Below are positions 17,919-33,324 of a stretch of DNA of 64,000 nucleotides, in pieces. Source of the stretch: Jeotgalibacillus soli (GTDB lineage Bacteria; Bacillota; Bacilli; Bacillales; Jeotgalibacillaceae); contig NZ_JXRP01000009.1 of the NCBI RefSeq assembly GCF_000829435.1, positions 558,001 to 622,000 of the forward strand. Reading direction: 5' to 3'. The notes beneath the pieces were generated by a model, which did no database searches, had not been told where the DNA came from, and was given only the letters and a program-made list of their open reading frames with translations. Each line of letters starts with the position of its first letter. Position 1 is the stretch's first letter. Both the position numbers and the translations under genes were made by a program.

Positions 17919-19160
17919 ATGAATAAGATTCAGCAGCAGGATCAGGCATTGTATGAAGCGATGCAAAATGAATTGAAGCGTCAACGCACGAAAATTGAGT
18001 TGATTGCTTCCGAGAATTTTGTCAGCGAAGCAGTCATGGAAGCACAAGGCTCCGTATTAACGAACAAATACGCAGAAGGCTATCCTGGCCGTCGTTATTA
18101 TGGCGGTTGTGAATATGTAGATGTCGCTGAAGATTTGGCTCGCGATCGTGCGAAAGAAATTTTTGGCGCAGAGCACGCTAACGTTCAGCCGCACTCCGGT
18201 GCACAGGCAAATATGGCCGTCTATTTTGCTGTTCTAAAGCCGGGTGATACGGTTCTAGGCATGAACTTGTCTCACGGTGGTCACTTAACACACGGCAGCC
18301 CTGTAAACTTCAGCGGTGAGCTTTACAATATTGTGGCATACGGTGTATCAAAAGAAGAAGAGGTTATTGACTACGAAGATGTTCGTCAAAAAGCGCTAGA
18401 GCATAAGCCGAAAATGATCGTAGCGGGTGCAAGCGCCTATTCACGTACGATTGATTTTGCTAAGTTCCGTGAAATTGCGGATGAAGTTGGCGCTTATCTA
18501 ATGGTTGATATGGCTCATATCGCAGGTCTTGTTGCAACTGGAGATCATCCAAATCCAGTGCCACATGCTCATTTTGTTACTTCTACGACGCACAAAACAC
18601 TACGAGGCCCTCGCGGCGGTTTAATCCTTTGCAAAGAAGAATTCGCAAAGAAAATCGACAAATCTATCTTCCCTGGCGTTCAGGGTGGTCCGTTAATGCA
18701 CGTAATTGCAGCGAAGGCTGTGGCATTTGGCGAAGCAATGCAAGACTCCTTTAAAGAATACTCGAAGCAAGTGATTAAAAATGCTGCCGCGTTGGCTGAA
18801 GCTTTCAAAAAAGAAGACATCACCATCGTATCAGGCGGTACAGATAACCATCTTGTACTTGTAAATCTTCGTTCACTTGGCCTAACGGGTAAAGTTGCGG
18901 AAGCTGTGCTTGATGAAGTTGGAATCACAGTTAATAAAAATACAATCCCATTTGATCCAGAGAGCCCATTCGTTACAAGCGGAATTCGAATTGGTACACC
19001 AGCGGTTACATCACGTGGATTTAAAGAAGAAGAGATGGAAGAGATTGCTTCCATTATCTCATTCACATTAAAGAACCACGAAGATGAAGCTAAGCTAAAA
19101 GAAGCTGCTCAACGTGTTGAAGCATTAACAAGCAGGTATCCTTTATACCCATCAATGTAA
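17919..19160 (+). CDS. glyA: Serine hydroxymethyltransferase
   Basis: A 413-residue PLP enzyme converting serine and tetrahydrofolate to glycine and 5,10-methylene-THF, the main one-carbon source for purine and thymidylate synthesis. PLP Lys226 is in [14 protein letters not shown]; other signatures are [15 protein letters not shown] and [13 protein letters not shown] 17919 follows GAGGGGG; the 13-residue upstream extension is not conserved. In Bacillus it is followed by upp; here a formamidase pair intervenes on the other strand. Confidence 0.97.
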   Translation: MNKIQQQDQALYEAMQNELKRQRTKIELIASENFVSEAVMEAQGSVLTNKYAEGYPGRRYYGGCEYVDVAEDLARDRAKEIFGAEHANVQPHSGAQANMAVYFAVLKPGDTVLGMNLSHGGHLTHGSPVNFSGELYNIVAYGVSKEEEVIDYEDVRQKALEHKPKMIVAGASAYSRTIDFAKFREIADEVGAYLMVDMAHIAGLVATGDHPNPVPHAHFVTSTTHKTLRGPRGGLILCKEEFAKKIDKSIFPGVQGGPLMHVIAAKAVAFGEAMQDSFKEYSKQVIKNAAALAEAFKKEDITIVSGGTDNHLVLVNLRSLGLTGKVAEAVLDEVGITVNKNTIPFDPESPFVTSGIRIGTPAVTSRGFKEEEMEEIASIISFTLKNHEDEAKLKEAAQRVEALTSRYPLYPSM

Positions 19161-19165
19161 TTAGC

Positions 19166-19206
19166 AAAAAAAGCAGAGGAATCGAATTCCTCTGCTTTTT
19201 TCTTCT
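19166..19206. terminator. Bidirectional terminator between glyA and fmdB
   Basis: Perfect stem AAAAAAGCAGAGGAAT / ATTCCTCTGCTTTTTT around a short loop, with A and T tracts on both sides, so it can serve both convergent genes. Confidence 0.9.
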
Positions 19207-19219
19207 TTTGATCGTAGGT

Positions 19220-19501
19220 CTAATGGCTGATCTGCCATGGACGCTTAGGCTGTTGGCTGTGTTTATGATGATGCCTTGGTTTGCCGCCAATATTCTCTTT
19301 TTTGACAATCTTCGGTTCCATGCCGCTATCAACTCTTTTTCTTAATGCTTGAGAGGTGAAAAGAAGATTCGGCGGCAAGAAGACACGTTTCCTTTCCTGA
19401 TAGCAGCTGGGGCATTTTGCCTCCTCATTATAGCTGGCGGTACTCTTATGCCATTCGTCATAAATCCCGCACTGGATGCATTCAAATGTATAAAAAGGCA
19501 T
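19220..19501 (-). CDS. fmdB: FmdB-family zinc-ribbon protein
   Basis: A 93-residue protein with an N-terminal FmdB-type zinc ribbon: FECIQCGIYDEW gives the first CxxC and CPSC the second, followed by a basic, histidine-rich tail (KPRHHHKHSQQPK). FmdB proteins are named for the formamidase locus of Methylophilus, where they were proposed to regulate amidase synthesis; the mechanism is unproven. It lies 29 bases after fmdA on the same strand, so the two form a small operon. The long His/Lys tail is not part of the core domain. Confidence 0.88.
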   Translation of the reverse strand: MPFYTFECIQCGIYDEWHKSTASYNEEAKCPSCYQERKRVFLPPNLLFTSQALRKRVDSGMEPKIVKKENIGGKPRHHHKHSQQPKRPWQISH

Positions 19502-19530
19502 GTGAATCCTCCTCTTGTTTAATGCTTTGC

Positions 19531-20715
19531 TTATATCAGCTTTGGACGTATATCATAGTCAAATATTTCCGTTGGAATGGCAACGGTGCAGCAGGCATTC
19601 GGGATATCAACAATCCCGCTGATGCGTCCTTCCACTGGTGCTGTACTTAGAAGCATGTATGCCTGCTCACCGGAATATCCTTGTGTTTTTAAGAAATCAA
19701 TCGCATTTAAACAAGCTCTGCGGTAGGCGATATGAGCGTCAAGATAATGCTGCTTGCCCGTAAATTCATCCACGGAGATTCCTTCGAAAATAAGATAATC
19801 CGAAAAGCGTGGCTCCACCGGCCCAGGCTTGAAAACAGGGTTATTGAAAATGCTGTACTTTTCCATCCCACCCTTGATAACCTCTACGTGAATATCGATC
19901 CATCCCGCCATTTCGATTCCGCCGCAAAAAGAAATTTCCCCGTCCCCTTGCGAAAAATGCAAATCACCCATTGATAATTTTGCCCCATCCACAAAAACAG
20001 GAAAGTAGATGCGTGAACCTTTTGATAAATTTTTAATATCACAGTTCCCACCATTTTCCCTTGGAGGAACAGTTCTAGCTCCTTCTCTAGCAATTCGGTC
20101 AAACTCAGCGCCCTTAACATTTCCAAGTACGGCTGAATGCGGGTTTGGAAGCGTGGCTAATTCTGGCACACGGCCAGGATCTGTATCAACGAGCGCTTTT
20201 TCCCGCTGGTTCCATGTATCCAGCATTTCATGAGAAGGAGCGACGCCGATTAAGCCGGGGTGTATAATACCTGGGAATTTCACACCCGGGATATGACGCG
20301 AGCTTGTGTAGATTCCATGAAAATCCCATATGGATTTTGCCGCTTCGGGGTAGTGGTTGGTTAAGAAGCCGCCCCCGTTTTGCCGGTCAAATATCCCGTT
20401 AAATCCCCATTCAGAGTCAGGTAGGGCACCCATGTCCAATAAATCTACTACAAGGAGGTCACCAGGCTTAACACCATTAACATGGATAGGCCCGCTTAAG
20501 ACGTGAACCCGGTGAAGGTTTACATCACGTATGTCAGATGGATCATCATTATTCGATATCTGTCCATCAGTCCAATCCTTGCACTCGATTCTGAATACAT
20601 CCCCGGGGTTGACTGATACTGCAGCAGGAATGTCGGGGTGCCACCTGTTGTGACCTGGAACCTCCTGCTCCTCCATCGGTTTTGTTAAATCGACCTTAAA
20701 AAGTGTCTTTGGCAT
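19531..20715 (-). CDS. fmdA: Acetamidase/formamidase
   Basis: A 394-residue FmdA_AmdA-family amidohydrolase that releases ammonia from formamide or short amides. Recognised by RWHPDIPAAVSVNPGDVFRI, the central PGVKFPGIIHPGLIGVAPS and DLHFSQGDGEISFCGGIEM. The length matches the family and it has no signal peptide, so it acts in the cytoplasm. The ribosome-binding site upstream is GAAGGAGG. Together with fmdB it sits between glyA and upp, which are adjacent in B. subtilis, so the pair was probably gained here as a unit. The exact amide cannot be inferred. Confidence 0.93.
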   Translation of the reverse strand: MPKTLFKVDLTKPMEEQEVPGHNRWHPDIPAAVSVNPGDVFRIECKDWTDGQISNNDDPSDIRDVNLHRVHVLSGPIHVNGVKPGDLLVVDLLDMGALPDSEWGFNGIFDRQNGGGFLTNHYPEAAKSIWDFHGIYTSSRHIPGVKFPGIIHPGLIGVAPSHEMLDTWNQREKALVDTDPGRVPELATLPNPHSAVLGNVKGAEFDRIAREGARTVPPRENGGNCDIKNLSKGSRIYFPVFVDGAKLSMGDLHFSQGDGEISFCGGIEMAGWIDIHVEVIKGGMEKYSIFNNPVFKPGPVEPRFSDYLIFEGISVDEFTGKQHYLDAHIAYRRACLNAIDFLKTQGYSGEQAYMLLSTAPVEGRISGIVDIPNACCTVAIPTEIFDYDIRPKLI

Positions 20716-21236
20716 ACAAAATCCTCCTTCTTTCTTTATATATAGAAAACAGTGATAGAAATGGAAAAAATCGCATTTAAATCACTTTTTTCATTTAAAA
20801 AAAGATGTTCCAAAAAAGGCAGTGAACATGCATGTTGGAAAAGAGATATGAAACATAGATTATAAAATTGAATGATTAAAAGACTATGCAAAATCTAAGA
20901 AGGTAGGATTATGGAAATCTAGAGGAATGAATTGAAATATTATGCAGACCTGTGCGTAAAACTGAATAGATTATGCTAGGAAAATGAATGCTGTCTAACC
21001 AATGGGATTTAATCAATGGGAGAATAATCAAGCAGCCGCTTGATTATTCTATTTGGTAACCAATATTATAGCATTAATTGTTTGAATTTTAAAATAATTA
21101 GAGGCTCGTCTGGGAAGGGGAGTTAGGTCGAGTCACTTCTTGTCAAAAAGTCGGAAGTATGATACCTTTCGTAAGGATTTCAATTTATAATAGAAAGAAA
21201 TAAACAATACATAGATAAAAAAGGAGTGGAAACATA
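20716..21236. other. 521-bp intergenic region between divergent fmdA and upp
   Basis: AT-rich, with no convincing gene. It holds a perfect 13-bp hairpin (21021-21050, listed separately) and the short palindrome TTGGTAACCAA at 21053-21063. Promoters for both divergent genes must lie here, but I see no strong -35/-10 pair with normal spacing. Confidence 0.6.
21021..21050. promoter_or_regulatory. Perfect 13-bp palindrome between fmdA and upp
   Basis: AGAATAATCAAGC (21021-21033), loop AGCC, and its exact reverse complement (21038-21050). AT-rich with no T-run, so an operator is as likely as a terminator. Confidence 0.5.
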
Positions 21237-21866
21237 GTGGGAAAAGTATACGTATTTGACCATCCGTTAATTCAACACAAACTGACACATATTCGCCAAA
21301 TAGAAACGGGGACCAAGGATTTTCGTGAGCTTGTAGATGAAGTGGCTACATTAATGGCATTTGAGATTACCCGTGACCTTCCATTAGAGGAAATTGATAT
21401 CGAAACACCAGTAAGTCCTGCTAAAGGTAAAATCCTATCAGGGAAAAAACTGGCAATTGTACCTATTTTACGTGCTGGTATTGGCATGGTGGATGGCATC
21501 CTAAAGCTTATTCCAGCTGCAAAGGTTGGACATGTCGGTCTATACCGTGATCCAGAAACTTTAAAGCCAATTGAATACTATGTAAAACTTCCATCGGATG
21601 TTGAAGAGCGTGACTTCATTCTTGTGGACCCGATGCTTGCAACAGGCGGATCAGCAGTAGAAGCGATTAACTCCCTAAAAAAACGCGGAGCAAAAAGCAT
21701 TAAATTCCTTTGCCTTGTGGCTGCTCCAGAAGGTGTAGAAGAAATCCAAAGACATCACGAAGATGTGGATATCTACATCGCGGCGCTTGACGAAAAGCTA
21801 AACGAAAAAGGCTACATCGTCCCAGGGCTCGGCGACGCCGGCGATCGTCTTTTCGGCACAAAATAA
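21237..21866 (+). CDS. upp: Uracil phosphoribosyltransferase
   Basis: A 209-residue salvage enzyme making UMP from uracil and PRPP. GTG start with AAAGGAGTGG just upstream; the N-terminus [18 protein letters not shown] is that of Bacillus Upp. The PRPP loop is [15 protein letters not shown], and the uracil-binding C-terminus [18 protein letters not shown] is intact. Confidence 0.97.
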   Translation: MGKVYVFDHPLIQHKLTHIRQIETGTKDFRELVDEVATLMAFEITRDLPLEEIDIETPVSPAKGKILSGKKLAIVPILRAGIGMVDGILKLIPAAKVGHVGLYRDPETLKPIEYYVKLPSDVEERDFILVDPMLATGGSAVEAINSLKKRGAKSIKFLCLVAAPEGVEEIQRHHEDVDIYIAALDEKLNEKGYIVPGLGDAGDRLFGTK

Positions 21867-21918
21867 TACTCAACCACTCAGCGAACACACAAAACCAGCA
21901 AGCAGTAGGGTGGAGGTG

Positions 21919-21965
21919 CGCTTTAGTTCGTTGAAGGGGTCTGACCCCTTCAACGAACTAAAGCG
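21919..21965. repeat. Long perfect palindrome, GGGGTCTGACCCC family, copy 2
   Basis: 47 bases: 23-base arms beginning CGCTTTAGTTCGTTGAAG around a central T. It lies between upp and mnaA. The preceding 40 bases (starting CAGCGAACAC near 21879) resemble the sequence before copy 3. Confidence 0.85.
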
Positions 21966-22024
21966 TTTTACATAAAATCTTAAGCAGATATATTCGTCTG
22001 TATGTGATGATGAGAGGAGCTTGA

Positions 22025-23188
22025 ATGATGGCTAAGAGAATTAAGGTAATGACGATTTTTGGTACGAGACCAGAGGCGATTAAAATGGCGCCGCTAGTAT
22101 TGGAACTAAAAAAGCAAAGTGGATTTTTTGAGCCAATCGTAACGGTGACCGCCCAGCACCGTCAAATGCTCGATCAGGTTATGGGCATTTTTGATATAAC
22201 ACCAGACTATGATTTGAACATTATGAAGGATCGTCAAACATTGATCGATGTGACGACACGCGGTTTGGAAGGACTCGATCGAATTATGAAAGAGACGAAG
22301 CCGGATATCGTGTTGGTGCATGGAGATACAACGACCACATTCGTTGCAAGCTTAGCTGCATTTTACAATCAAATTGCTGTCGGTCATGTTGAAGCAGGAC
22401 TCAGAACATGGAATAAATATTCCCCGTTCCCTGAAGAAATGAACCGTCAATTAACAGGTGTAATGGCAGATCTTCATTTTTCACCTACAGATCAGTCTGC
22501 TGAAAATTTAATAAGAGAAAATAAACCGGAAGCGGCCATTTTTGTTACCGGAAATACAGCAATCGATGCCTTATCAACAACAGTAAAAGAGGATTATACC
22601 CATGAGATTCTAACAGGTCTTGGTGATGACCGCTTGATTCTATTAACCGCTCATCGCCGCGAAAACCTCGGGGAGCCGATGAAAAATATGTTCCGCGCCA
22701 TTAAGCGCATTGTGGACGAGCATGAAGATGTACAGGTTGTGTACCCGGTGCATATGAATCCGGCTGTCAGAGAAATAGCGCAGGAGATCCTTGGCAAAGA
22801 CAAACGAATTCACTTAATTGAGCCTTTGGATGTCATTGATTTTCATAACTTTGCTTCTAAGGCCTACTTAATATTGACAGATTCAGGCGGCGTTCAGGAG
22901 GAAGCACCATCACTTGGTGTACCTGTTTTAGTTCTGCGCGATACAACAGAACGTCCGGAAGGCATTAAAGCAGGAACATTGAAGCTTGCAGGAATTGACG
23001 AAGAAACCATCTACAGAATGGCAAAAGAGCTTGTGTCAGATGCTGCTGCACACGAAAAAATGTCGAAAGCTTCTAACCCATACGGAGACGGAAACGCATC
23101 GAAGCGAATCGCAGAAGCCATCCGCTTCCATTTTAACCAACTCAATGAACGCCCAGCACCATTTACAGTAGAAAACAACCAGCAATAG
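22025..23188 (+). CDS. mnaA: UDP-N-acetylglucosamine 2-epimerase (non-hydrolysing)
   Basis: A 387-residue enzyme interconverting UDP-GlcNAc and UDP-ManNAc, which feeds wall teichoic acid linkage units and other polymers. Motifs: FGTRPEAIKMAPLV, GHVEAGLRTW, EEMNRQL and TDSGGVQEEAPSLG (nucleotide-sugar binding). The ATG at 22025 or the one three bases later may be used; AGGAG lies just upstream. The gene is upstream of the atp operon as in Bacillus. It is flanked on both sides by copies of the GGGGTCTGACCCC palindrome. A more distant paralogue (CapG) lies at 62.6 kb. Confidence 0.96.
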   Translation: MMAKRIKVMTIFGTRPEAIKMAPLVLELKKQSGFFEPIVTVTAQHRQMLDQVMGIFDITPDYDLNIMKDRQTLIDVTTRGLEGLDRIMKETKPDIVLVHGDTTTTFVASLAAFYNQIAVGHVEAGLRTWNKYSPFPEEMNRQLTGVMADLHFSPTDQSAENLIRENKPEAAIFVTGNTAIDALSTTVKEDYTHEILTGLGDDRLILLTAHRRENLGEPMKNMFRAIKRIVDEHEDVQVVYPVHMNPAVREIAQEILGKDKRIHLIEPLDVIDFHNFASKAYLILTDSGGVQEEAPSLGVPVLVLRDTTERPEGIKAGTLKLAGIDEETIYRMAKELVSDAAAHEKMSKASNPYGDGNASKRIAEAIRFHFNQLNERPAPFTVENNQQ

Positions 23189-23235
23189 AAACGCCCAGCG
23201 AACACTAAAACATTGTCGCAGTGGGGGTTCGTGGT

Positions 23236-23270
23236 CGCTTTAGTTCGTTGAAGGGGTCTGACCCCCTTCA
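23236..23270. repeat. GGGGTCTGACCCC-family repeat, copy 3 (right arm truncated)
   Basis: The left arm and core are identical to copy 2 for 23 bases, but the right arm breaks off after GACCCCCTTCAA and runs directly into the mnaA terminator. Confidence 0.75.
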
Positions 23271-23271
23271 A

Positions 23272-23306
23272 AAAGCACGGGGGAAATGTCCCCCGTGCTT
23301 TCGTTT
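23272..23306 (+). terminator. mnaA terminator
   Basis: Perfect 12-bp stem AAAGCACGGGGG / CCCCCGTGCTTT with loop AAATGT, followed by CGTTTTG. Confidence 0.85.
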
Positions 23307-23369
23307 TGTCTAAAATGTGAACTTACATTATAACCTATGTGATGTTGTGAACTTTTTGTCGACAACTCG

Positions 23370-23398
23370 TTGACATACAATAATGCCTATTGTATGCT
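23370..23398 (+). promoter_or_regulatory. Putative atp operon promoter overlapped by a 9-bp dyad
   Basis: Perfect -35 TTGACA (23370-23375), 17-base spacer, -10 TATGCT (23393-23398). The dyad CATACAATA (23374-23382) / TATTGTATG (23388-23396) covers the space between the two hexamers and touches both. A second -10-like TATAAT lies at 23408-23413, and a 10-bp palindrome TTGTCGACAA at 23357-23366. Confidence 0.6.
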
Positions 23399-23513
23399 TT
23401 TAAAGGGTATAATGATAAGGTTTTCATAAGACTGAATTGTGTTCGGATATTGTCTGAAAAAGGCTTTTTTTTGCCCACCCCCAAATCCATTCTCTGAATG
23501 TGAGGATGCGCTT

Positions 23514-23732
23514 ATGCGTCAGCAACGACGTCCGTACCGAGCGATGGCTTTATACACTGCCATTCTGTCACAACTAGCTGGTTCCATGCTGGTCGGTCTT
23601 TTCACTGGAAGGTGGCTGGATCACAAATGGGACACAGAACCGCTGTTTTTGATCATAGGCTTATTGATCGGTCTTGCGACTGGGATTTATGCCATGCTTC
23701 GTACAGTGAATCAATTCTACTCAGGAGATTAA
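23514..23732 (+). CDS. atpZ: ATP synthase operon protein AtpZ
   Basis: A 72-residue membrane protein with two hydrophobic segments (the first about MALYTAILSQLAGSMLVG, the second FLIIGLLIGLATGIYAM). It belongs to the AtpZ/AtpI-like family, whose genes head some Bacillus atp operons and in alkaliphilic Bacillus have been linked to Mg2+ uptake. ATG 23514 has GAGG about 8 bases upstream and gives the expected size; the longer frame adds 25 unrelated residues. It lies six bases before atpI. B. subtilis is usually annotated without it, so its presence is a lineage marker. Confidence 0.85.
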   Translation: MRQQRRPYRAMALYTAILSQLAGSMLVGLFTGRWLDHKWDTEPLFLIIGLLIGLATGIYAMLRTVNQFYSGD

Positions 23733-23738
23733 TAGAAA

Positions 23739-24128
23739 ATGCCTGACCTAAAACAGCACTTCCAGCGGTATACCAAATATATTTTATACTTGCTGTCCAT
23801 TTTTGTCCTTGGATGGGGATTCACTCCGTATCCTGCCGTTTTTCTAGGCTTAATAATAGGAAGTTCATTAAGTCTTTTCAATTTATGGCTGATAAAAAAA
23901 AGAATGGAGCGTTTTGACCGCGCCTTGGATCAAGGGAAAAAAGTGCGATCGCTTGGTACATTTACACGAATGGCCTCAGCTGGGTTTGCAGTGCTTATTG
24001 CACTGGAGTTTCCGGAATTCATCCATATGATTTCCACTGTTATTGGATTAATGATGGTATATATCGTCATTATGATAGATTATTTTATTCAGCAATTTAT
24101 CCTATCTAATAAGCGGGAAGAGAGGTGA
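23739..24128 (+). CDS. atpI: ATP synthase protein I
   Basis: A 129-residue membrane protein with four predicted membrane segments, encoded at the head of atp operons and implicated in assembling the c-ring. A family feature is the basic loop KKRMERFDRALDQGKK between segments two and three. AGGAG about 9 bases upstream of ATG 23739. It ends five bases before atpB. Confidence 0.9.
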   Translation: MPDLKQHFQRYTKYILYLLSIFVLGWGFTPYPAVFLGLIIGSSLSLFNLWLIKKRMERFDRALDQGKKVRSLGTFTRMASAGFAVLIALEFPEFIHMISTVIGLMMVYIVIMIDYFIQQFILSNKREER

Positions 24129-24133
24129 AATAA

Positions 24134-24847
<714 letters not shown>

Positions 24848-24872
24848 TATATTTACCCGTTCATTTGTTTGA

Positions 24873-25148
<276 letters not shown>

Positions 25149-25168
25149 TCAATTAGCAGCGTTCCAAA

Positions 25169-25204
25169 AATGGCGAAGATCATTCCAAGCGAACCTTCGC
25201 CATT
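25169..25204 (+). promoter_or_regulatory. Hairpin after atpE
   Basis: AATGGCGAAG (25169-25178) and CTTCGCCATT (25195-25204) form a perfect 10-bp stem with a 16-base loop, without a proper T-run. It could be a partial terminator or an mRNA 3'-end stabiliser that favours the c subunit. Confidence 0.6.
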
Positions 25205-25219
25205 CCTTTATGTCTATAA

Positions 25220-26352
<1,133 letters not shown>

Positions 26353-26366
26353 GATTTTCAAAATGA

Positions 26367-27887
<1,521 letters not shown>

Positions 27888-27998
27888 TCGTTAATCGTCT
27901 TTTTACGCTAAATAACAGCAGCAATAATTCTTTTTGAACGGTGAGCAGGCATACCGTCTGCCTCACCGGATCCATATTTTCAACCAAAAGGGTGGTGA

Positions 27999-30497
<2,499 letters not shown>

Positions 30498-30501
30498 TTA
30501 G

Positions 30502-30924
<423 letters not shown>

Positions 30925-30948
30925 ATACCTCCGTATGTGGTAGAATAT

Positions 30949-31010
30949 ACCGGCCCTTATTTCTGGATTAAAGACATCTTATGTGTCTCCGGAATGAGAG
31001 CCGGTTTTTA
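30949..31010 (+). terminator. atp operon terminator
   Basis: Long branched stem: ACCGGC / GCCGGT at the base, TTC-GG / CC-GAA in the middle and GACA / TGTC at the tip, followed by five T. Confidence 0.8.
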
Positions 31011-31092
31011 TTATTTATCTTTCTTTTTTCTCATTAATTTCTCATCTATTTGTGATACACTGATCAAGTATGTGTCGCAGGAGGTGAAAGTA

Positions 31093-31323
31093 GTGGTTGC
31101 TTTTGGACAACAAGCACTCCTTAGTATGCTAATACACCTTGTCTTTATCGCTCTTAGCTTCTGGGCGCTTCAAGCCCTCCGAATCGATAAGGCGCTTAAA
31201 CCAAACCGTGTGATGCAGGCGCGGGTGCTATTGATTTTATTAAGTATCGCCATTGGTTCTTCGGTGGCAAATTTCTTTTTATCGTACTCAACATGGTCTC
31301 AGCAGCTTCCTTTATTGTGGTGA
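31093..31323 (+). CDS. ywzB: DUF1146 membrane protein YwzB
   Basis: A 76-residue protein with two hydrophobic segments (LLSMLIHLVFIALSFWAL and ARVLLILLSIAIGSSVANFF) joined by a basic loop. The DUF1146/YwzB family is conserved downstream of atpC in Bacilli and has no known function. GTG 31093 is preceded by CAGGAGGTG; the longer frame runs through the atp terminator and is rejected. Confidence 0.85.
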   Translation: MVAFGQQALLSMLIHLVFIALSFWALQALRIDKALKPNRVMQARVLLILLSIAIGSSVANFFLSYSTWSQQLPLLW

Positions 31324-31868
31324 TCTAAAAACCCATTTTTCACGTATTCACTATATGTCCATTTTGTGATTAATAGTTGCGAAATAAAGTCGATATAATT
31401 TATGAATTACGCGAAAAAGGGTTTAACTTTAGCAAATCGTGGAATAAACAACCATCAGGTTATTACAAAAGTATGACAGTTACTTAGTAGCAGCACTTGA
31501 TACTCTCTATATATAAGAGAAATTCGAAGATCTTGCATATGATAAATCATGAATATCTTTGAAAATGTTACACTTACAGTGAATTTTAAAAGTTTGCTAT
31601 GAAGGTAAATGTCGAAAAACGTCATATTTAGTATGGAATTGTGACTATTTTCTCTTGTATTAAAGGCTTATTGAGTGATAAGATTTGAGATGTTTTAGTT
31701 TTTTGATTCGGCTATGTAACTTATAAAATGATCTATGAACATTGATGCTGATAACTTTGACCTTTGAATGTGACAGACACTGAGAGGCGAATACCTATAG
31801 GTTTCACTTCAGTCGCTCACAATGAATATGAATAGTACTAATAGAATAAGACGCGGAGGGGAACTCAC
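31324..31868. other. 545-bp gene-free region upstream of murAA
   Basis: AT-rich, no ORF with coding character on either strand. A single 0A-box-like TGTCGAA at 31610 is likely chance. The short palindrome CCTATAGG near 31794 is also unremarkable. The murAA promoter must be here, but I cannot point to it with confidence. Confidence 0.6.
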
Positions 31869-33170
31869 TTGGAAAAAATTATTGTTCGTGGTGGAAATGC
31901 TCTTGAAGGAACCGTGAAAGTAGAAGGAGCTAAAAATGCAGTTCTTCCTATACTTGCTGCAGCATTGCTTGCAGGAGAAGGGAAAAGTACGTTATTAGAT
32001 GTTCCGGCATTATCAGACGTAAAAACAATTAATGAAGTGCTTCGTCATCTCAATGCAGATGTAGAATACACAATAGAAGAAAATAAAGTGGTTGTAGATG
32101 CATCTAATAAGCTTGCGCTCGAAGCCCCGTTTGAGTATGTAAGAAAGATGCGTGCATCTGTACAGGTAATGGGTCCGCTTCTTGCTCGTAATGGTCATGC
32201 AAGAGTTGCATTGCCAGGAGGATGTGCAATTGGATCTCGTCCAATCGATTTGCATCTGAAAGGCTTTGAAGCAATGGGAGCCGCTATAACAGTTGGAAAC
32301 GGCTTTATTGAAGCGAAGGTTGACGGACGTCTAGCTGGAGCTAAAATTTATCTTGATTTCCCTAGTGTTGGCGCAACGGAAAATATTATGGCTGCTGCAA
32401 CATTGGCAAACGGTACAACCATTATCGAAAATTGTGCAAAAGAGCCAGAAATCGTTGACATGGCAAACTTCATGAACAAAATGGGGGCCAATATTAAAGG
32501 TGCAGGAACTGACACTATCCGTATTGAAGGGGTAGAAGCGCTTTATGGTGCTGTACACAACATTATTCCAGATCGTATTGAAGCAGGGACATTTATGGTT
32601 GCAGCTGCCATTACAAACGGAAATGTACTCATTGAAAATGCAGTCCCTGAGCACTTAGCTTCACTTACAGCCAAAATGAAAGAAATGGGTGTAACGATCA
32701 TTGAAGAAGGCGAAGGTCTTCGTGTCATAGGACAGCCAAATTTAAAATCGGTTGATATTAAAACAATGCCGCATCCAGGATTCCCAACAGATATGCAATC
32801 TCAAATGATGGCATTGATGCTGAAAGCACAAGGCACGAGTGTTATTACTGAAACGGTGTTTGAAAACCGCTTTATGCATGTTGAAGAATTCCGACGCATG
32901 AATGCGAATATTAAAATCGAAGGACGTTCTGTCATTATGAACGGTCCAAACAATCTTCAAGGTGCTGAAGTTGCTGCAACCGATTTAAGAGCAGGTGCTT
33001 CACTGATCCTGGCAGGTCTTATATCGGAAGGCTATACACAGGTCACTGAGCTTAAGCATTTAGATCGCGGCTACGTGAATTTCCACGGAAAGCTTGTTGC
33101 ACTTGGTGCAGATGTTGAACGCATTAACGATACAGTAGAAGTGAGAGACGAAGTAACTGTTCAAGCATAA
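31869..33170 (+). CDS. murAA: UDP-N-acetylglucosamine 1-carboxyvinyltransferase, main MurA
   Basis: A 433-residue enolpyruvyl transferase for peptidoglycan synthesis, paralogue of the gene at 5.3 kb. Active-site Cys119 in [21 protein letters not shown] start at 31869 with GGAGGGG 8 bases upstream; the N-terminus [20 protein letters not shown] aligns with Bacillus MurAA. It precedes spoIID as in Bacillus. Confidence 0.96.
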   Translation: MEKIIVRGGNALEGTVKVEGAKNAVLPILAAALLAGEGKSTLLDVPALSDVKTINEVLRHLNADVEYTIEENKVVVDASNKLALEAPFEYVRKMRASVQVMGPLLARNGHARVALPGGCAIGSRPIDLHLKGFEAMGAAITVGNGFIEAKVDGRLAGAKIYLDFPSVGATENIMAAATLANGTTIIENCAKEPEIVDMANFMNKMGANIKGAGTDTIRIEGVEALYGAVHNIIPDRIEAGTFMVAAAITNGNVLIENAVPEHLASLTAKMKEMGVTIIEEGEGLRVIGQPNLKSVDIKTMPHPGFPTDMQSQMMALMLKAQGTSVITETVFENRFMHVEEFRRMNANIKIEGRSVIMNGPNNLQGAEVAATDLRAGASLILAGLISEGYTQVTELKHLDRGYVNFHGKLVALGADVERINDTVEVRDEVTVQA

Positions 33171-33221
33171 TACTGAACTTATATAATCCAACTTATATTT
33201 ACTCATACTCTTATTACTTAT

Positions 33222-33264
33222 AAGCAGTATATACGTGAATCTTTACGTGTATACTGCTTTTTCA
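33222..33264 (+). terminator. murAA terminator
   Basis: AGCAGTATATACGT / ACGTGTATACTGCT, one mismatch, then TTTTTC. Confidence 0.8.
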
Positions 33265-33290
33265 TATTTTCTCCTTCACCTACATAGAGT
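33262..33290 (+). promoter_or_regulatory. Candidate SigE promoter of spoIID
   Basis: -35 TCATATT (33262-33268) and -10 CATAGAGT (33283-33290; consensus CATACAMT), 14-base spacer. spoIID is SigE-dependent in Bacillus. Confidence 0.45.
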
Positions 33291-33324
33291 GGCAGGAGAT
33301 AACTTTTAAGAGGGAGGCTAATGA

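Noticed and set aside
31610..31616. 0A-box-like TGTCGAA upstream of murAA
   Set aside because: A single 7-mer expected by chance every several kb; no sporulation gene directly downstream.
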